Below, one piece after another: positions 17,939-25,515 of a stretch of DNA of 64,000 bases (position 1 is its first letter; each line of letters opens with the position of its first letter). Both the position numbers and the translations under genes were made by a program. The notes below the pieces were generated by a model. The model did no database searches, was not told the DNA's origin, and was given only the letters and a program-made list of their open reading frames with translations. The stretch is from Mesosutterella multiformis (GTDB lineage: Bacteria; Pseudomonadota; Gammaproteobacteria; Burkholderiales; Burkholderiaceae_F): positions 1,672,501 to 1,736,500 of the forward strand of contig NZ_BGZJ01000001.1 of the NCBI RefSeq assembly GCF_003402575.1, written 5' to 3'.

Positions 17939-20794
17939 ATGTCAAGCAATGTCATTCACCAGGCTCCCTCCGCCCGGCGACAGGCCAGCCCTTCTAAACG
18001 CACCACGGGAAACACTTCTCATTCGTGTTTCGCGGTGTCACTTGTGGCTGCTGCGATTGCTCTCGCAGCCTGCCCCGCCATGGCCGCAGGAATGGTTACT
18101 GCAGGCAGCGGCGCCGGCGTCGCTGTCGGCGCGACGAGTTCAACCACTGGAGCCAATCAGGTCGCTGTTGGCCCCAACGCCAGAACAGACAGTACTTATA
18201 GCGGCAACGCTGGCGAAGCCAGTATCGCAATCGGCGCCAACGCCAAGACCATCACCGAAGTCGGCAGAAAAGGCGCAGCTGTCGTATTCATGGATCCCTT
18301 GTCCTATCTCTTTCATACTGGGAACTTTGGCGCGGGCGGTATCGCGATCGGTAAAAATTCCATTGGCTACAACGGCTCAACCGTTCTTGGTCAGCACGAT
18401 TACACCGGTCAGATCGGCGACGTGAATGTCAATAAGCAGGGAGACGCTTTCAACTCCTATGAAAACCTTCAGTACGGGTTCGGAGCGACGAGTGTAGGCT
18501 ATAACTCTTATACCGCTGGTCAGTACGCCACGTCGATCGGTGCCTATAACGTCAATTCCGCCAATTACTATCCGGGCGGAACAAACACGGTCAATGGAAA
18601 CAGCACTGTTTCCCAGGGGTTCGGTGCCACGATCATTGGCTCTTTTAACAGCAACGAATCCCGAAGCTCTCAGTCCGCAGTCTCCGGGATGGCAAACAGT
18701 CTGGTCGGCGTAGCAAACCGGGTTTCCAATTCTTCCGGTGCGCTGGTTTTCGGTGCCGCAAACCAGATTACCAATTCGCTCCAGAATGACGACACGCTGT
18801 CGCGGACCCCGATTCTGCCCTCCTCCCCGGTTGAGTTCGCCGACACGCTCCGGGAACTCGTCAGCCAATCAAACGGCGGCGGCTCTACGCTTGCAATCGG
18901 CGGTGCTAATACGGCTGACTGGACAAACGAAACCGCAATTATCGGTGTCGGGAATACGGTGAAAGGCGGTGAAGGCGCACCGAGCGCCTATAACCTTTTC
19001 ACAGGCTTCGCTAACACGGGCGACTCCGTGCACCATGTCACCGTTATTGGGTCCGGAAACTCGGTTTCCCATGCCACAAAAACGATTGTGATCGGTGATA
19101 ACCGTAATCTCGATACGGTTACCGGCGCTGTCGTCATTGGAAACGCCACGACCGCAACTCCTGTCAAAGCAGCAAACAACAGTGTGACGATTGGTTCCGA
19201 CAGCCTCGCAACCTTCCAGAGCGGTGTCGCTATCGGCAATACAGCGTCTTCCTCTGGCAGCAACGCGATTGCCATGGGTACCAATTCCAAGGCGGCTATG
19301 CTGAATACGGTTGCGATCGGCAATACCGCATCAGCGTCCTACATGGGCGGCGTCGCACTCGGCAACGCGGCGAACTCGACTGGCACTAACGCCACTGCAA
19401 TCGGCAGCACAGCGACAGCTTCTGGCAGCAACGCGATTGCCATGGGTACCAATTCCAAGGCCGCTACTCTGAATACGGTCGCGATCGGCAATACGGCAAC
19501 GGCTACCTCCATGGGCGGTGTCGCTATCGGCAACACATCAACCGCGTCCAGCGCCAACGCTACCGCGGTCGGTACGAATACGATCGCCAAAGGAGCGAGC
19601 TCGGTTGCGATCGGCAACAACGCCACCGCAACCACGACTGGCGGCGTGGCGATTGGTTCAGGTTCTGTCGCTGATACCTGGTACGGACTGAAGGGCTATG
19701 ATCCGTCAACCAAAACGATCTCTACAGACACATCCGCAACCTGGATGTCCACCGCATCCGCAGTCTCGGTCGGTGACGCCGATGAAGGAATCACGCGTCA
19801 GATTACGGGTGTCGCCGCTGGCTGGAAAGATACCGACGCGGTCAACGTGGCTCAGCTCAAGGCCATTACCGCTGCTTCTTCCACAAAAGTGGACACCAAG
19901 GGACCGAACCTCTCGGTTGACACCACGCGTCTCCCGATCACGGCTGATCCCTCCACTTCGCCTCCCGCGAGCACCTACACGGTGACGCTGAGCCAGGACC
20001 TGACGGATATGCATAGCGCCACGTTCTCCTCAGACTCGTCCCCCACAACGACGGTCATCAATACGAACGGCGTAACGATCACCGGCGGCTCTTCCGGAAC
20101 GGTTTCAATCACTTCGGCCGGGCTCGATAACGGCGGAAATAAGATCACAAATGTAGCTGCCGGCACCGTTTCTGCGACGTCGAACGAGGCGATCAATGGG
20201 GCCCAGCTCCACGAAACCAATGTCAAGGTTCAGAACAATACGACGAACATTGCGACGAACCGCCGGGATATTGACAACAATACGGCGAACATCGCCGCTA
20301 ACCGCACGGATATCAATAACCTGCAGAACCAGTTCTCTGCCGGACAGCGGGATCTGAAGGACCGTATCAACCGGGCCGGAGCGACAGCAGCCGCTCTCGC
20401 GGGTCTCCATCCGCAGGATTATGACGAAGACCACAAAGTCTCCGCTTCCCTCGGTCTCGGTGTCTATCACGGCACTCAGGCTCTCGCGGTCGGACTCTTT
20501 GTCCGCCCGACTGAAAACCTGATGTTTAACGTCGGCGGTGCCTTCGCATCGAACGACCACATGCTGAACCTCGGTGTTTCTTACCGGTTCGGGGATAACA
20601 GCATGAAGAAGAAGTCGCCCCAGGAACTGCAGGCCGAAGTGACGTCGCTTAAGACCGAAAACACGGACCTCAGTGCCCGCCTCGCCACAGCTGACACGAA
20701 GCTTTCCGCCGCGAATACCCGCCTCGACTCCCAGTCAGCGGAACTCCGGGCGCTGAAGCAACAGATCGCTGATATTCAGAAGCGGCTGAAATAA
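17939..20794 (+). CDS. Trimeric autotransporter adhesin, intact (locus 2)
   Basis: This 951-aa YadA/Hia-type adhesin (type Vc secretion) should form a homotrimer on the cell surface for attachment. Long basic signal region of about 50 residues ending CPAMAAG; head of left-handed parallel beta-roll repeats of 14 residues (VAIGNTATA type) over roughly residues 60-580; neck/connector DAVNVAQLK near residue 640; short coiled stalk with repeated TNIAxNRxDIDN; YadA barrel anchor about 802-887 ending GVSYRFGDN. Unusually, 64 more residues (888-951) follow the barrel as a charged heptad coiled coil, which would sit in the periplasm. A 74-bp stretch is duplicated in the head. The ATG at 17939 follows AGAGGAA. 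Its promoter and 3' module are shared with loci 1 and 3; FNR-type control is inferred. Family assignment is secure, the ligand is unknown. Confidence 0.95.
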   Translation: MSSNVIHQAPSARRQASPSKRTTGNTSHSCFAVSLVAAAIALAACPAMAAGMVTAGSGAGVAVGATSSTTGANQVAVGPNARTDSTYSGNAGEASIAIGANAKTITEVGRKGAAVVFMDPLSYLFHTGNFGAGGIAIGKNSIGYNGSTVLGQHDYTGQIGDVNVNKQGDAFNSYENLQYGFGATSVGYNSYTAGQYATSIGAYNVNSANYYPGGTNTVNGNSTVSQGFGATIIGSFNSNESRSSQSAVSGMANSLVGVANRVSNSSGALVFGAANQITNSLQNDDTLSRTPILPSSPVEFADTLRELVSQSNGGGSTLAIGGANTADWTNETAIIGVGNTVKGGEGAPSAYNLFTGFANTGDSVHHVTVIGSGNSVSHATKTIVIGDNRNLDTVTGAVVIGNATTATPVKAANNSVTIGSDSLATFQSGVAIGNTASSSGSNAIAMGTNSKAAMLNTVAIGNTASASYMGGVALGNAANSTGTNATAIGSTATASGSNAIAMGTNSKAATLNTVAIGNTATATSMGGVAIGNTSTASSANATAVGTNTIAKGASSVAIGNNATATTTGGVAIGSGSVADTWYGLKGYDPSTKTISTDTSATWMSTASAVSVGDADEGITRQITGVAAGWKDTDAVNVAQLKAITAASSTKVDTKGPNLSVDTTRLPITADPSTSPPASTYTVTLSQDLTDMHSATFSSDSSPTTTVINTNGVTITGGSSGTVSITSAGLDNGGNKITNVAAGTVSATSNEAINGAQLHETNVKVQNNTTNIATNRRDIDNNTANIAANRTDINNLQNQFSAGQRDLKDRINRAGATAAALAGLHPQDYDEDHKVSASLGLGVYHGTQALAVGLFVRPTENLMFNVGGAFASNDHMLNLGVSYRFGDNSMKKKSPQELQAEVTSLKTENTDLSARLATADTKLSAANTRLDSQSAELRALKQQIADIQKRLK
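19253..19494 (+). repeat. Internal direct repeat in adhesin head
   Basis: The 74-bp stretches 19253-19326 and 19421-19494 differ at only a few positions and encode nearly the same SGSNAIAMGTNSKA segment. The offset is 168 bp (56 codons, four 14-residue repeats). It looks like a recent in-frame duplication and a hot spot for head-length change. Confidence 0.8.
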
Positions 20795-20819
20795 ATCACT
20801 CCCATAGCAGCTTGACATA

Positions 20820-20932
20820 GGGGGCGCCGGGCCCCCTTGGAATCTGCAAAGCAGGAAGGGGGAATGTGCATTGATCCCTGTTTCGCAGACTCCTTTACCG
20901 GGAAGGTCCTCCCTGACCTTCCCGTTTTTTTT
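20820..20932 (+). other. Conserved three-hairpin 3' RNA module, copy 2
   Basis: A: GGGGGC (20820-20825), loop GCCGG, GCCCCC (20831-20836). B: TCTGC-AAA-CAGG (20843-20855) with CCTG-TTT-GCAGA (20877-20889), apical GGGGGA and GCA. C: terminator. Stem sequences differ from copies 1 and 3 yet remain paired, while loop A (GCCGG) is identical in all three. Confidence 0.7.
20899..20932 (+). terminator. Terminator of adhesin locus 2
   Basis: CGGGAAGGTC (20899-20908) pairs with GACCTTCCCG (20915-20924), followed by eight T. It is hairpin C of the 3' module. Confidence 0.95.
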
Positions 20933-21074
20933 GCCTTCAGATCTGCAGCGCTCTAAGACTCCCGGTTCAGAAAACTGCTCCAAAGTTCATCCCTGCAAAC
21001 TCTGTGTCAACCTCCGAAAACCCTTTCTTTCTGCCTGATACCGGCTTAACCCGATACCCCAAGGGGTTATCTTT

Positions 21075-21088
21075 TTGATACACATCAA
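21075..21088. promoter_or_regulatory. Perfect FNR/ANR box, adhesin locus 3
   Basis: TTGAT-ACAC-ATCAA is an exact FNR consensus. It ends 322 bases before the -10-like box, the same geometry as in loci 1 and 2. Confidence 0.75.
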
Positions 21089-21347
21089 AATTATTGCAAG
21101 TCAACTTTTTCAACCAAAAGTCAATCTTTTACGTAACCACAGGAAAACGAACTGCCAATTCATCTCAGTTAGATATCATTGCTATCTTTCCGCCTTTACT
21201 TAGACGGCTAAGGGTCAGATTTACAGTGCTTTTCATTCAACCATCTGTAAAAACATCATTTTTACAGTGAAATCACCGCATTGTTTCATCCCGGGAAACA
21301 GAGAGGGCCTTTTACAGAAATTTATCAGTCTGTCTCAAGCGAAAGTA

Positions 21348-21415
21348 ATTGCAATAATTGAATTCACCGCCCTTCATCTCAATTGCAAAACATACAACAT
21401 TCAATGACTTATAGA
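21348..21415 (+). promoter_or_regulatory. Shared 15-base motif and -10-like box, adhesin locus 3
   Basis: ATTGCAATAATTGAA (21348-21362), 47 bases, then TATAGA (21410-21415) as a probable weak -10. An ATG preceded by AGAAGGAA follows at 21470. Confidence 0.5.
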
Positions 21416-21469
21416 ATTGATTTCACAAGAAAGAACAACATAAACGACACACAGAAGGAAGCAGTTTTT

Positions 21470-21502
21470 ATGACTACATCAGAAAAAGGAGGATCGATCT
21501 GA
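21470..21502 (+). pseudogene. Start-codon remnant of a third adhesin locus
   Basis: The ATG after a good ribosome site (AGAAGGAA) opens only ten codons, MTTSEKGGSI, before TGA. At loci 1 and 2 the same leader is followed by a full adhesin gene, so the coding sequence appears to have been lost here. A tiny leader peptide is possible but unsupported. Confidence 0.55.
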
Positions 21503-21750
21503 CCTCCCTTGAAAATGCTTCACCGACGCAGGCAGTGCCCTAAGAAAAGAAGAAGAAAGGTCATTCCGCCGGCGTCACTCACAGACAGAAGTGACGGATT
21601 AAAGCTGTGAGTCACGCCAGTTCTCCCGTACCGGACATGCGGCAAAGGATCTCCAGAATCCGCCTCATTAACCGGCATCGCGGAAAACACTTCGGACACT
21701 GCCCTCCTCTCCTCAGGCGTCTGACAAAGAACGCTGCATCCACTCTCTCT
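21503..21750. other. Filler between remnant start and 3' module of locus 3
   Basis: About 250 bp with no recognisable adhesin sequence in any frame that I could see. It contains a 7-bp stem CGTCACT/AGTGACG. It may be scrambled remnant sequence or the body of a non-coding transcript running from the locus 3 promoter to its terminator. Confidence 0.5.
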
Positions 21751-21865
21751 GGGGGCGCCGGGCTCCCACGGAATCAGGAAACAGGATTGGGGGAAAAAGC
21801 ACGAATCCCAGTTTCCTGATTCTCTTAAAGGGAAGGCTGATCCATTCAGTCTTCCCATTTTTTTG
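21751..21865 (+). other. Conserved three-hairpin 3' RNA module, copy 3 (no adhesin gene attached)
   Basis: A: GGGGGC (21751-21756), loop GCCGG, GCTCCC (21762-21767, one G-U pair). B: GAATCAGGAAAC then GGATT (21771-21788) against AATCC-CAGTTTCCTGATTC (21804-21822), the longest stem of the three. C: terminator. Its survival without a coding sequence suggests the module may have a function of its own. Confidence 0.7.
21830..21865 (+). terminator. Terminator of adhesin locus 3
   Basis: GGGAAGGCTGA (21830-21840) pairs with TCAGTCTTCCC (21846-21856), followed by a T run. It is hairpin C of the 3' module. Confidence 0.92.
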
Positions 21866-21986
21866 CTCTTTTTCTCCCCGAACTCAATATAAAAAAACTC
21901 TCTGCCTCCCGGAGAAGAGGCAGAGAGCCCGGTTAACGCTTTACTCTGTGTGTCGCGCGGATCAGGTCCGCAGTCTTTTCGCGTCG

Positions 21987-22859
21987 TTACCGAAAACTTT
22001 CAGCAATGTGTTTCAGGTTCTGAGACATACGGGCGGTGAAGCTCAGTTTGTCTTCAGGACTTTCCATCGTGTAGATCGGGACCACCTTGGCGCCGCATTC
22101 GCGGGCGAGTGTCCTGGAAACCGCGGGACTTGCGAGTTCCTCAGCGAAAACGGTCTTCACGTGGTTCTTCCGGCAGAAGCTCACGAGTTCCGCAAGCTGC
22201 CTCGCGGAGGGTTCTCCTTCCGCGTAAACGTTTTCAACGCTGACCTGCTTCAGACCAAAATCACGGCACAGATAGCCAAACGCCGCGTGCCCGGTAACAA
22301 ACGTGCGGTTTTTGGATCCGGCGGCCGCCTTGCGGAAGGCGTCGGACGCGGCTTTGATGCCTGAAGCGAAAGCCGCAAGATTCTTCTTATAAACCGCCGC
22401 TCCCGCGGGATCCGCGGCTTCAAGCGCCTTCGCGATGTTTTCCGCTTCAAGGATTGCGCCTGAAGGCGAAATCCAGAGGTGGGGATCGATCGCGGCCCCG
22501 ATCTTCATCGGCGTCACGCCCTGAGACGCCACGACGATCTTCGCGCGGCCGTTGCCGGACGCTTTCAGCGCCTTTTCAGTCCAGGGTTCAAGCCCGAGCC
22601 CGTTCTTGATCACGAGATCCGCGCCCGCGAGTCCCCGCATATCACCCGGACGGGGCGAATACTCATGCGGCTCCACGCCCGGAGGGATCAGGGTCGAGAC
22701 TGTGACCCGGTTCCCGCCCACCGCCTTCGCGATCTCCGCCATCGCGTCAAAAGTGGCCGCAACTTTGACTTTCTTCTCCGCGGCAATCGCTGCGCCCGGA
22801 ACCGCCATCTGGAAGACGGGAATCAGGGCCATCGCCGCAAGAAGCGATCTTCTCTGCAT
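21987..22859 (-). CDS. znuA: Zinc ABC transporter substrate-binding protein ZnuA
   Basis: Periplasmic cluster A-I metal-binding protein that hands Zn(II) to ZnuBC. The start is set at the ATG at 22859 (290 aa) because AAGGAG lies 8 bases upstream; GTG codons at 22868 and 22862 are too close to it. The signal peptide ends GAAIAAEK. Metal ligands by motif are His in EPHEYSP, His in DPHLW and His in VTGHAAFGY. The His-rich charged loop common in ZnuA is nearly absent (short GVTPMKIGAA instead), so manganese specificity cannot be excluded from sequence alone. The divergent znuCB-zur genes support zinc. Confidence 0.88.
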   Translation of the reverse strand: MQRRSLLAAMALIPVFQMAVPGAAIAAEKKVKVAATFDAMAEIAKAVGGNRVTVSTLIPPGVEPHEYSPRPGDMRGLAGADLVIKNGLGLEPWTEKALKASGNGRAKIVVASQGVTPMKIGAAIDPHLWISPSGAILEAENIAKALEAADPAGAAVYKKNLAAFASGIKAASDAFRKAAAGSKNRTFVTGHAAFGYLCRDFGLKQVSVENVYAEGEPSARQLAELVSFCRKNHVKTVFAEELASPAVSRTLARECGAKVVPIYTMESPEDKLSFTARMSQNLKHIAESFR

Positions 22860-22956
22860 CACTCTCACTCCTTAATTTGGAAAGCATTTTCAATTTAGAA
22901 TATCCGCTATCATACATGCTTACCAAAATAAATAGCAAATCCGTTTGTCGAACGGA

Positions 22957-23640
22957 ATGAATATGGTTGAGATTTCCAATTTAAGTTTTTCTTACTCCGG
23001 GCACGCGCCGTTTCTCTTCCAGTCGGTCACAGAGACCCTCACTGACGGCTCCTGGACCTCCATTACCGGAGAGAGCGGAAGCGGCAAGTCGACTCTGATC
23101 CGTCTGATGCTCGGTCTGCTGAAGCCGTCCGCCGGGTCGATCCGCGTTCCTCGGGGCACCCGGATCGGTTTTGTCCCCCAGGCGTCTGACTACGCGTATT
23201 CCGACTTCCCGATCACGCTGCTTGAGGCACTCACCATTTATGAGCGGCTCCGGACCCGGACCGAGAAAGGCATTCTCGCGTCTCTCAGGATCGGAAAAAC
23301 GAATCTTCGGGACTCCGCTCTTCTCGCGCTCGAATCAGTTGACCTCGGCCATCGGGCGGAGGCGCTTGTCAGTACGCTTTCAGGGGGCGAAATGAAACGC
23401 TTCTATCTCTCACGCGCCCTCATTTCATTTCCCGCTCTTCTGATCCTCGATGAGCCCTCTTCCGGACTCGATCCAAAACGGGCCGAGGAAATCTATGAAC
23501 TGATCCGTCACGTTCATGAGAAACATCACCTCACCGTCATCGCGGTGGAACATAATCTCGGTGCCGCGCGGCGCTACTCAGACCGGATTCTCGAACTGAA
23601 AGACGGCCGTCTTACGGAATCGGAGGCGCTTCATGCCTGA
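22957..23640 (+). CDS. znuC: Zinc ABC transporter ATP-binding protein ZnuC
   Basis: ATPase subunit of the zinc importer, about 227 aa. Walker A is GESGSGKST, the signature is LSGGEMKR, and Walker B with switch is LLILDEPSSGLD; the H-loop is VEHNL. The start could be ATG 22957, ATG 22963 (better spaced from GGA) or an upstream TTG; I chose 22957. It overlaps znuB by 8 bp, showing translational coupling. The 97-bp gap to the divergent znuA must hold both promoters and probably a Zur operator. Confidence 0.9.
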   Translation: MNMVEISNLSFSYSGHAPFLFQSVTETLTDGSWTSITGESGSGKSTLIRLMLGLLKPSAGSIRVPRGTRIGFVPQASDYAYSDFPITLLEALTIYERLRTRTEKGILASLRIGKTNLRDSALLALESVDLGHRAEALVSTLSGGEMKRFYLSRALISFPALLILDEPSSGLDPKRAEEIYELIRHVHEKHHLTVIAVEHNLGAARRYSDRILELKDGRLTESEALHA

Positions 23641-24469
23641 TTTTTCGGTTTTCAGCGATATCTTCAGTTTCAGCTTCATGCGGTACGCGTTTTTCGCGTC
23701 CATCTGCATCGGCATTCTCTGCCCCACGATCGGGATTTTTATTGTGCTGCGGCGGTTTTCGCTTCTCGGCGACACACTCGCCCACGCGTCGCTTGCCGGC
23801 GCAGCGACGGGGATTCTCTGCAGCGGGAACCCGATTCTCTACGCGATCGGGTACTCCGTCGCGGCGGGTGCCGGGATCGACCTTCTGCAGAGCCGCTTCC
23901 CGAGACGGTCCGACCTCACGCTCGCGATCGTTCTCGCGCTTTCTGCCGGCATCGCCGTGACCCTCATGAGTTCGGGGCTCCTTCACGCGAACGCCGAATC
24001 CTTCCTTTTCGGAAGCATCCTGACGGTTGACAGGAGCGACGCGATCGCGATCCTTGTGCTCACGGCGGCCGCCGTGCTCCTCACGTTCCTGCTTCGCTAC
24101 GACATGATTTATGTCGCTTTTGATGAAGTGGCGGCAAAGTTTGCCGGTGTCCGGATCCGGGCGGTGTCCTTCCTCTTCTCCGTGATCGCCGCGGCCTCAG
24201 TCGCTGCCTCAATCAAAATCCTCGGCGCTCTTGTGATCAGCTCGATGGTCGCGATCCCGGTCGCCTCGGCGCTTCAGTTCCGTAAAGGAATCCGCGCGAC
24301 GGCCGTCATTTCCATCGCGGTTTCTGTGGTTTCAGCGATCGGCGGGCTCTTCGCCTCCTATGCGCTCAATGTCGCGCCAGGGGGCGCCACAGCCCTGATT
24401 TCGGTTTTCATCCTCTTATCGGTTATTCTTATTCTCAGAATTCGGGCGAAGATCACCGGACAGTCATGA
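23633..24469 (+). CDS. znuB: Zinc ABC transporter permease ZnuB
   Basis: Inner-membrane permease of 278 aa, ABC-3 family, with about eight hydrophobic segments. Family features include the early LCPTIGIFIVLRRFSLLGD and DTLAHASLAG segments, and the C-terminal SIKILGALVISSMVAIPVA segment. It overlaps znuC upstream by 8 bp and the regulator gene downstream by 4 bp, making a tight znuC-znuB-zur operon. Confidence 0.92.
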   Translation: MPDFSVFSDIFSFSFMRYAFFASICIGILCPTIGIFIVLRRFSLLGDTLAHASLAGAATGILCSGNPILYAIGYSVAAGAGIDLLQSRFPRRSDLTLAIVLALSAGIAVTLMSSGLLHANAESFLFGSILTVDRSDAIAILVLTAAAVLLTFLLRYDMIYVAFDEVAAKFAGVRIRAVSFLFSVIAAASVAASIKILGALVISSMVAIPVASALQFRKGIRATAVISIAVSVVSAIGGLFASYALNVAPGGATALISVFILLSVILILRIRAKITGQS

Positions 24470-24933
24470 CTGAAGAAAACGAAACGAAACAGAACCCCCG
24501 CGGAAGCGGTTACTCAACACGTCAGAAAGCCTCCCTTATCCGCTTTCTCGAGTCGCATCCTGAGGAGTTTCTGACGGCGAAGGAAATTCACGAGGGGCTC
24601 GTCGCGAGCGGTGAAAAGATCGGCTACACGACGGTCTACCGGCTCGTCAACGCACTTTCAGAGGAAGGGAAGCTGAAGAAATTTCTGACCAAGAAAGGCG
24701 GCCCGATTGTGTTCGAATTCGCGCCGGGTCACGATGAGGCGGAGTTTCACGTGCAGTGCAAAGTCTGCCGGAAGCTCTTTCACCTTCATTGCGGAGAGAT
24801 TGAGCGTACCGCTGAGGAACTGAAGCATCACCTGGATGCAGAACACGGAATCCTGATTGACTTTCAGAATTCCGTGTTTCAAGGGATCTGCCCCGCCTGC
24901 AGACGAAAGGCGGAACAAAACCATCAGGACTGA
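24466..24933 (+). CDS. zur: Fur-family zinc uptake regulator (Zur)
   Basis: Metal-sensing repressor of 155 aa. The winged-helix region shows KIGYTTVYRLVNALSEEG, typical of the Fur recognition helix. The structural zinc site is two pairs of cysteines, CKVC and CPAC. His-rich FHLHCGEIE lies between them. Fusion into the znuCB operon by ATGA overlap makes Zur much more likely than Fur. It probably represses both divergent znu units when zinc is plentiful and thereby also itself. A hairpin follows the stop. Confidence 0.88.
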   Translation: MTEENETKQNPRGSGYSTRQKASLIRFLESHPEEFLTAKEIHEGLVASGEKIGYTTVYRLVNALSEEGKLKKFLTKKGGPIVFEFAPGHDEAEFHVQCKVCRKLFHLHCGEIERTAEELKHHLDAEHGILIDFQNSVFQGICPACRRKAEQNHQD

Positions 24934-24934
24934 T

Positions 24935-24959
24935 CCGCAGGTCCTCAGAGGACCCGCGG
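24935..24959. terminator. Hairpin between convergent zur and rubrerythrin genes
   Basis: CCGC-A-GGTCCTC (24935-24946) pairs with GAGGACC-C-GCGG (24948-24959). There is no T run, but it sits exactly between two convergent stops and may serve both directions. Confidence 0.5.
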
Positions 24960-24972
24960 AACACGGCGTCTA

Positions 24973-25515
24973 TCAGTAGTTCTCGGCGCGGACTTCGAAG
25001 AAGCTCTGCGGATGGAAGCAGACCGGGCAGACTTCCGGAGCCTTCGTGCCGATCACGATGTGACCGCAGTTGCGGCATTCCCAGACCGTGATGCCGGCCT
25101 TCTCGAACACCTTCTTCTCTTCCACGTTCTTCAGCAGCTTGCGATAGCGCTCTTCGTGGGTCTTTTCAATAGCATCCACGCCGCGGAACTGAGCGGCGAG
25201 TTCCGGGAAGCCTTCTTCGTCGGCTTCCTTCGCCATACGATCATACATATCCGTCCACTCATAATTTTCACCGGCAGCGGCAGCGGCGAGGTTTTCCTCG
25301 GTCGTGCCGATCTGGCCGAGCTGACGGAACCAAAGCTTCGCGTGTTCACGCTCGTTATCAGCGGTCTTCTGGAAAAGAGCGGCGATCTGCTCGTAACCCG
25401 CCTTCTTCGCGACACTTGCGAAGAACGTGTACTTGTTGCGGGCCTGGGACTCACCGGCAAAGGCTTCCCACAGATTCTTTTCGGTCTTCGTACCGGCATA
25501 ACGATTAGCAGCCAT
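24973..25515 (-). CDS. rbr: Rubrerythrin
   Basis: Non-haem iron peroxidase of 180 aa that protects anaerobes from hydrogen peroxide. The four-helix ferritin-like domain carries the diiron ligand motifs ([29 protein letters not shown]), and the C-terminal rubredoxin domain binds iron through CRNCG and CPVC. Full length and normal. It stands alone with its own promoter region and fits an anaerobic or microaerophilic lifestyle. Confidence 0.96.
   Translation of the reverse strand: MAANRYAGTKTEKNLWEAFAGESQARNKYTFFASVAKKAGYEQIAALFQKTADNEREHAKLWFRQLGQIGTTEENLAAAAAGENYEWTDMYDRMAKEADEEGFPELAAQFRGVDAIEKTHEERYRKLLKNVEEKKVFEKAGITVWECRNCGHIVIGTKAPEVCPVCFHPQSFFEVRAENY

Larger units (their letters stand above)
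20933..21469. other. Leader of adhesin locus 3
   Basis: About 540 bp without a gene. The right-hand 390 bp resemble leaders 1 and 2: an FNR-type box (perfect here), the 15-base motif, a -10-like box and the ribosome site AGAAGGAA. The best local match is to leader 1 just before the -10: both have TGCAAAA and then TTCAATG at similar spacing. Confidence 0.7.

Noticed and set aside
20861-20960. Small frame starting after AGGAAGGGGGA in 3' module copy 2
   Set aside because: A ribosome-site-like match and ATG occur only in this copy; copies 1 and 3 have no ATG, so RNA structure explains the conservation better.
21520-21858. A 112-codon minus-strand frame in locus 3
   Set aside because: It runs through the terminator and 3' module and has no similarity or ribosome site.
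22860-22956. Possible Zur operator between znuA and znuC
   Set aside because: The region must contain one, but I could not find a palindrome close enough to known Zur boxes to name it.
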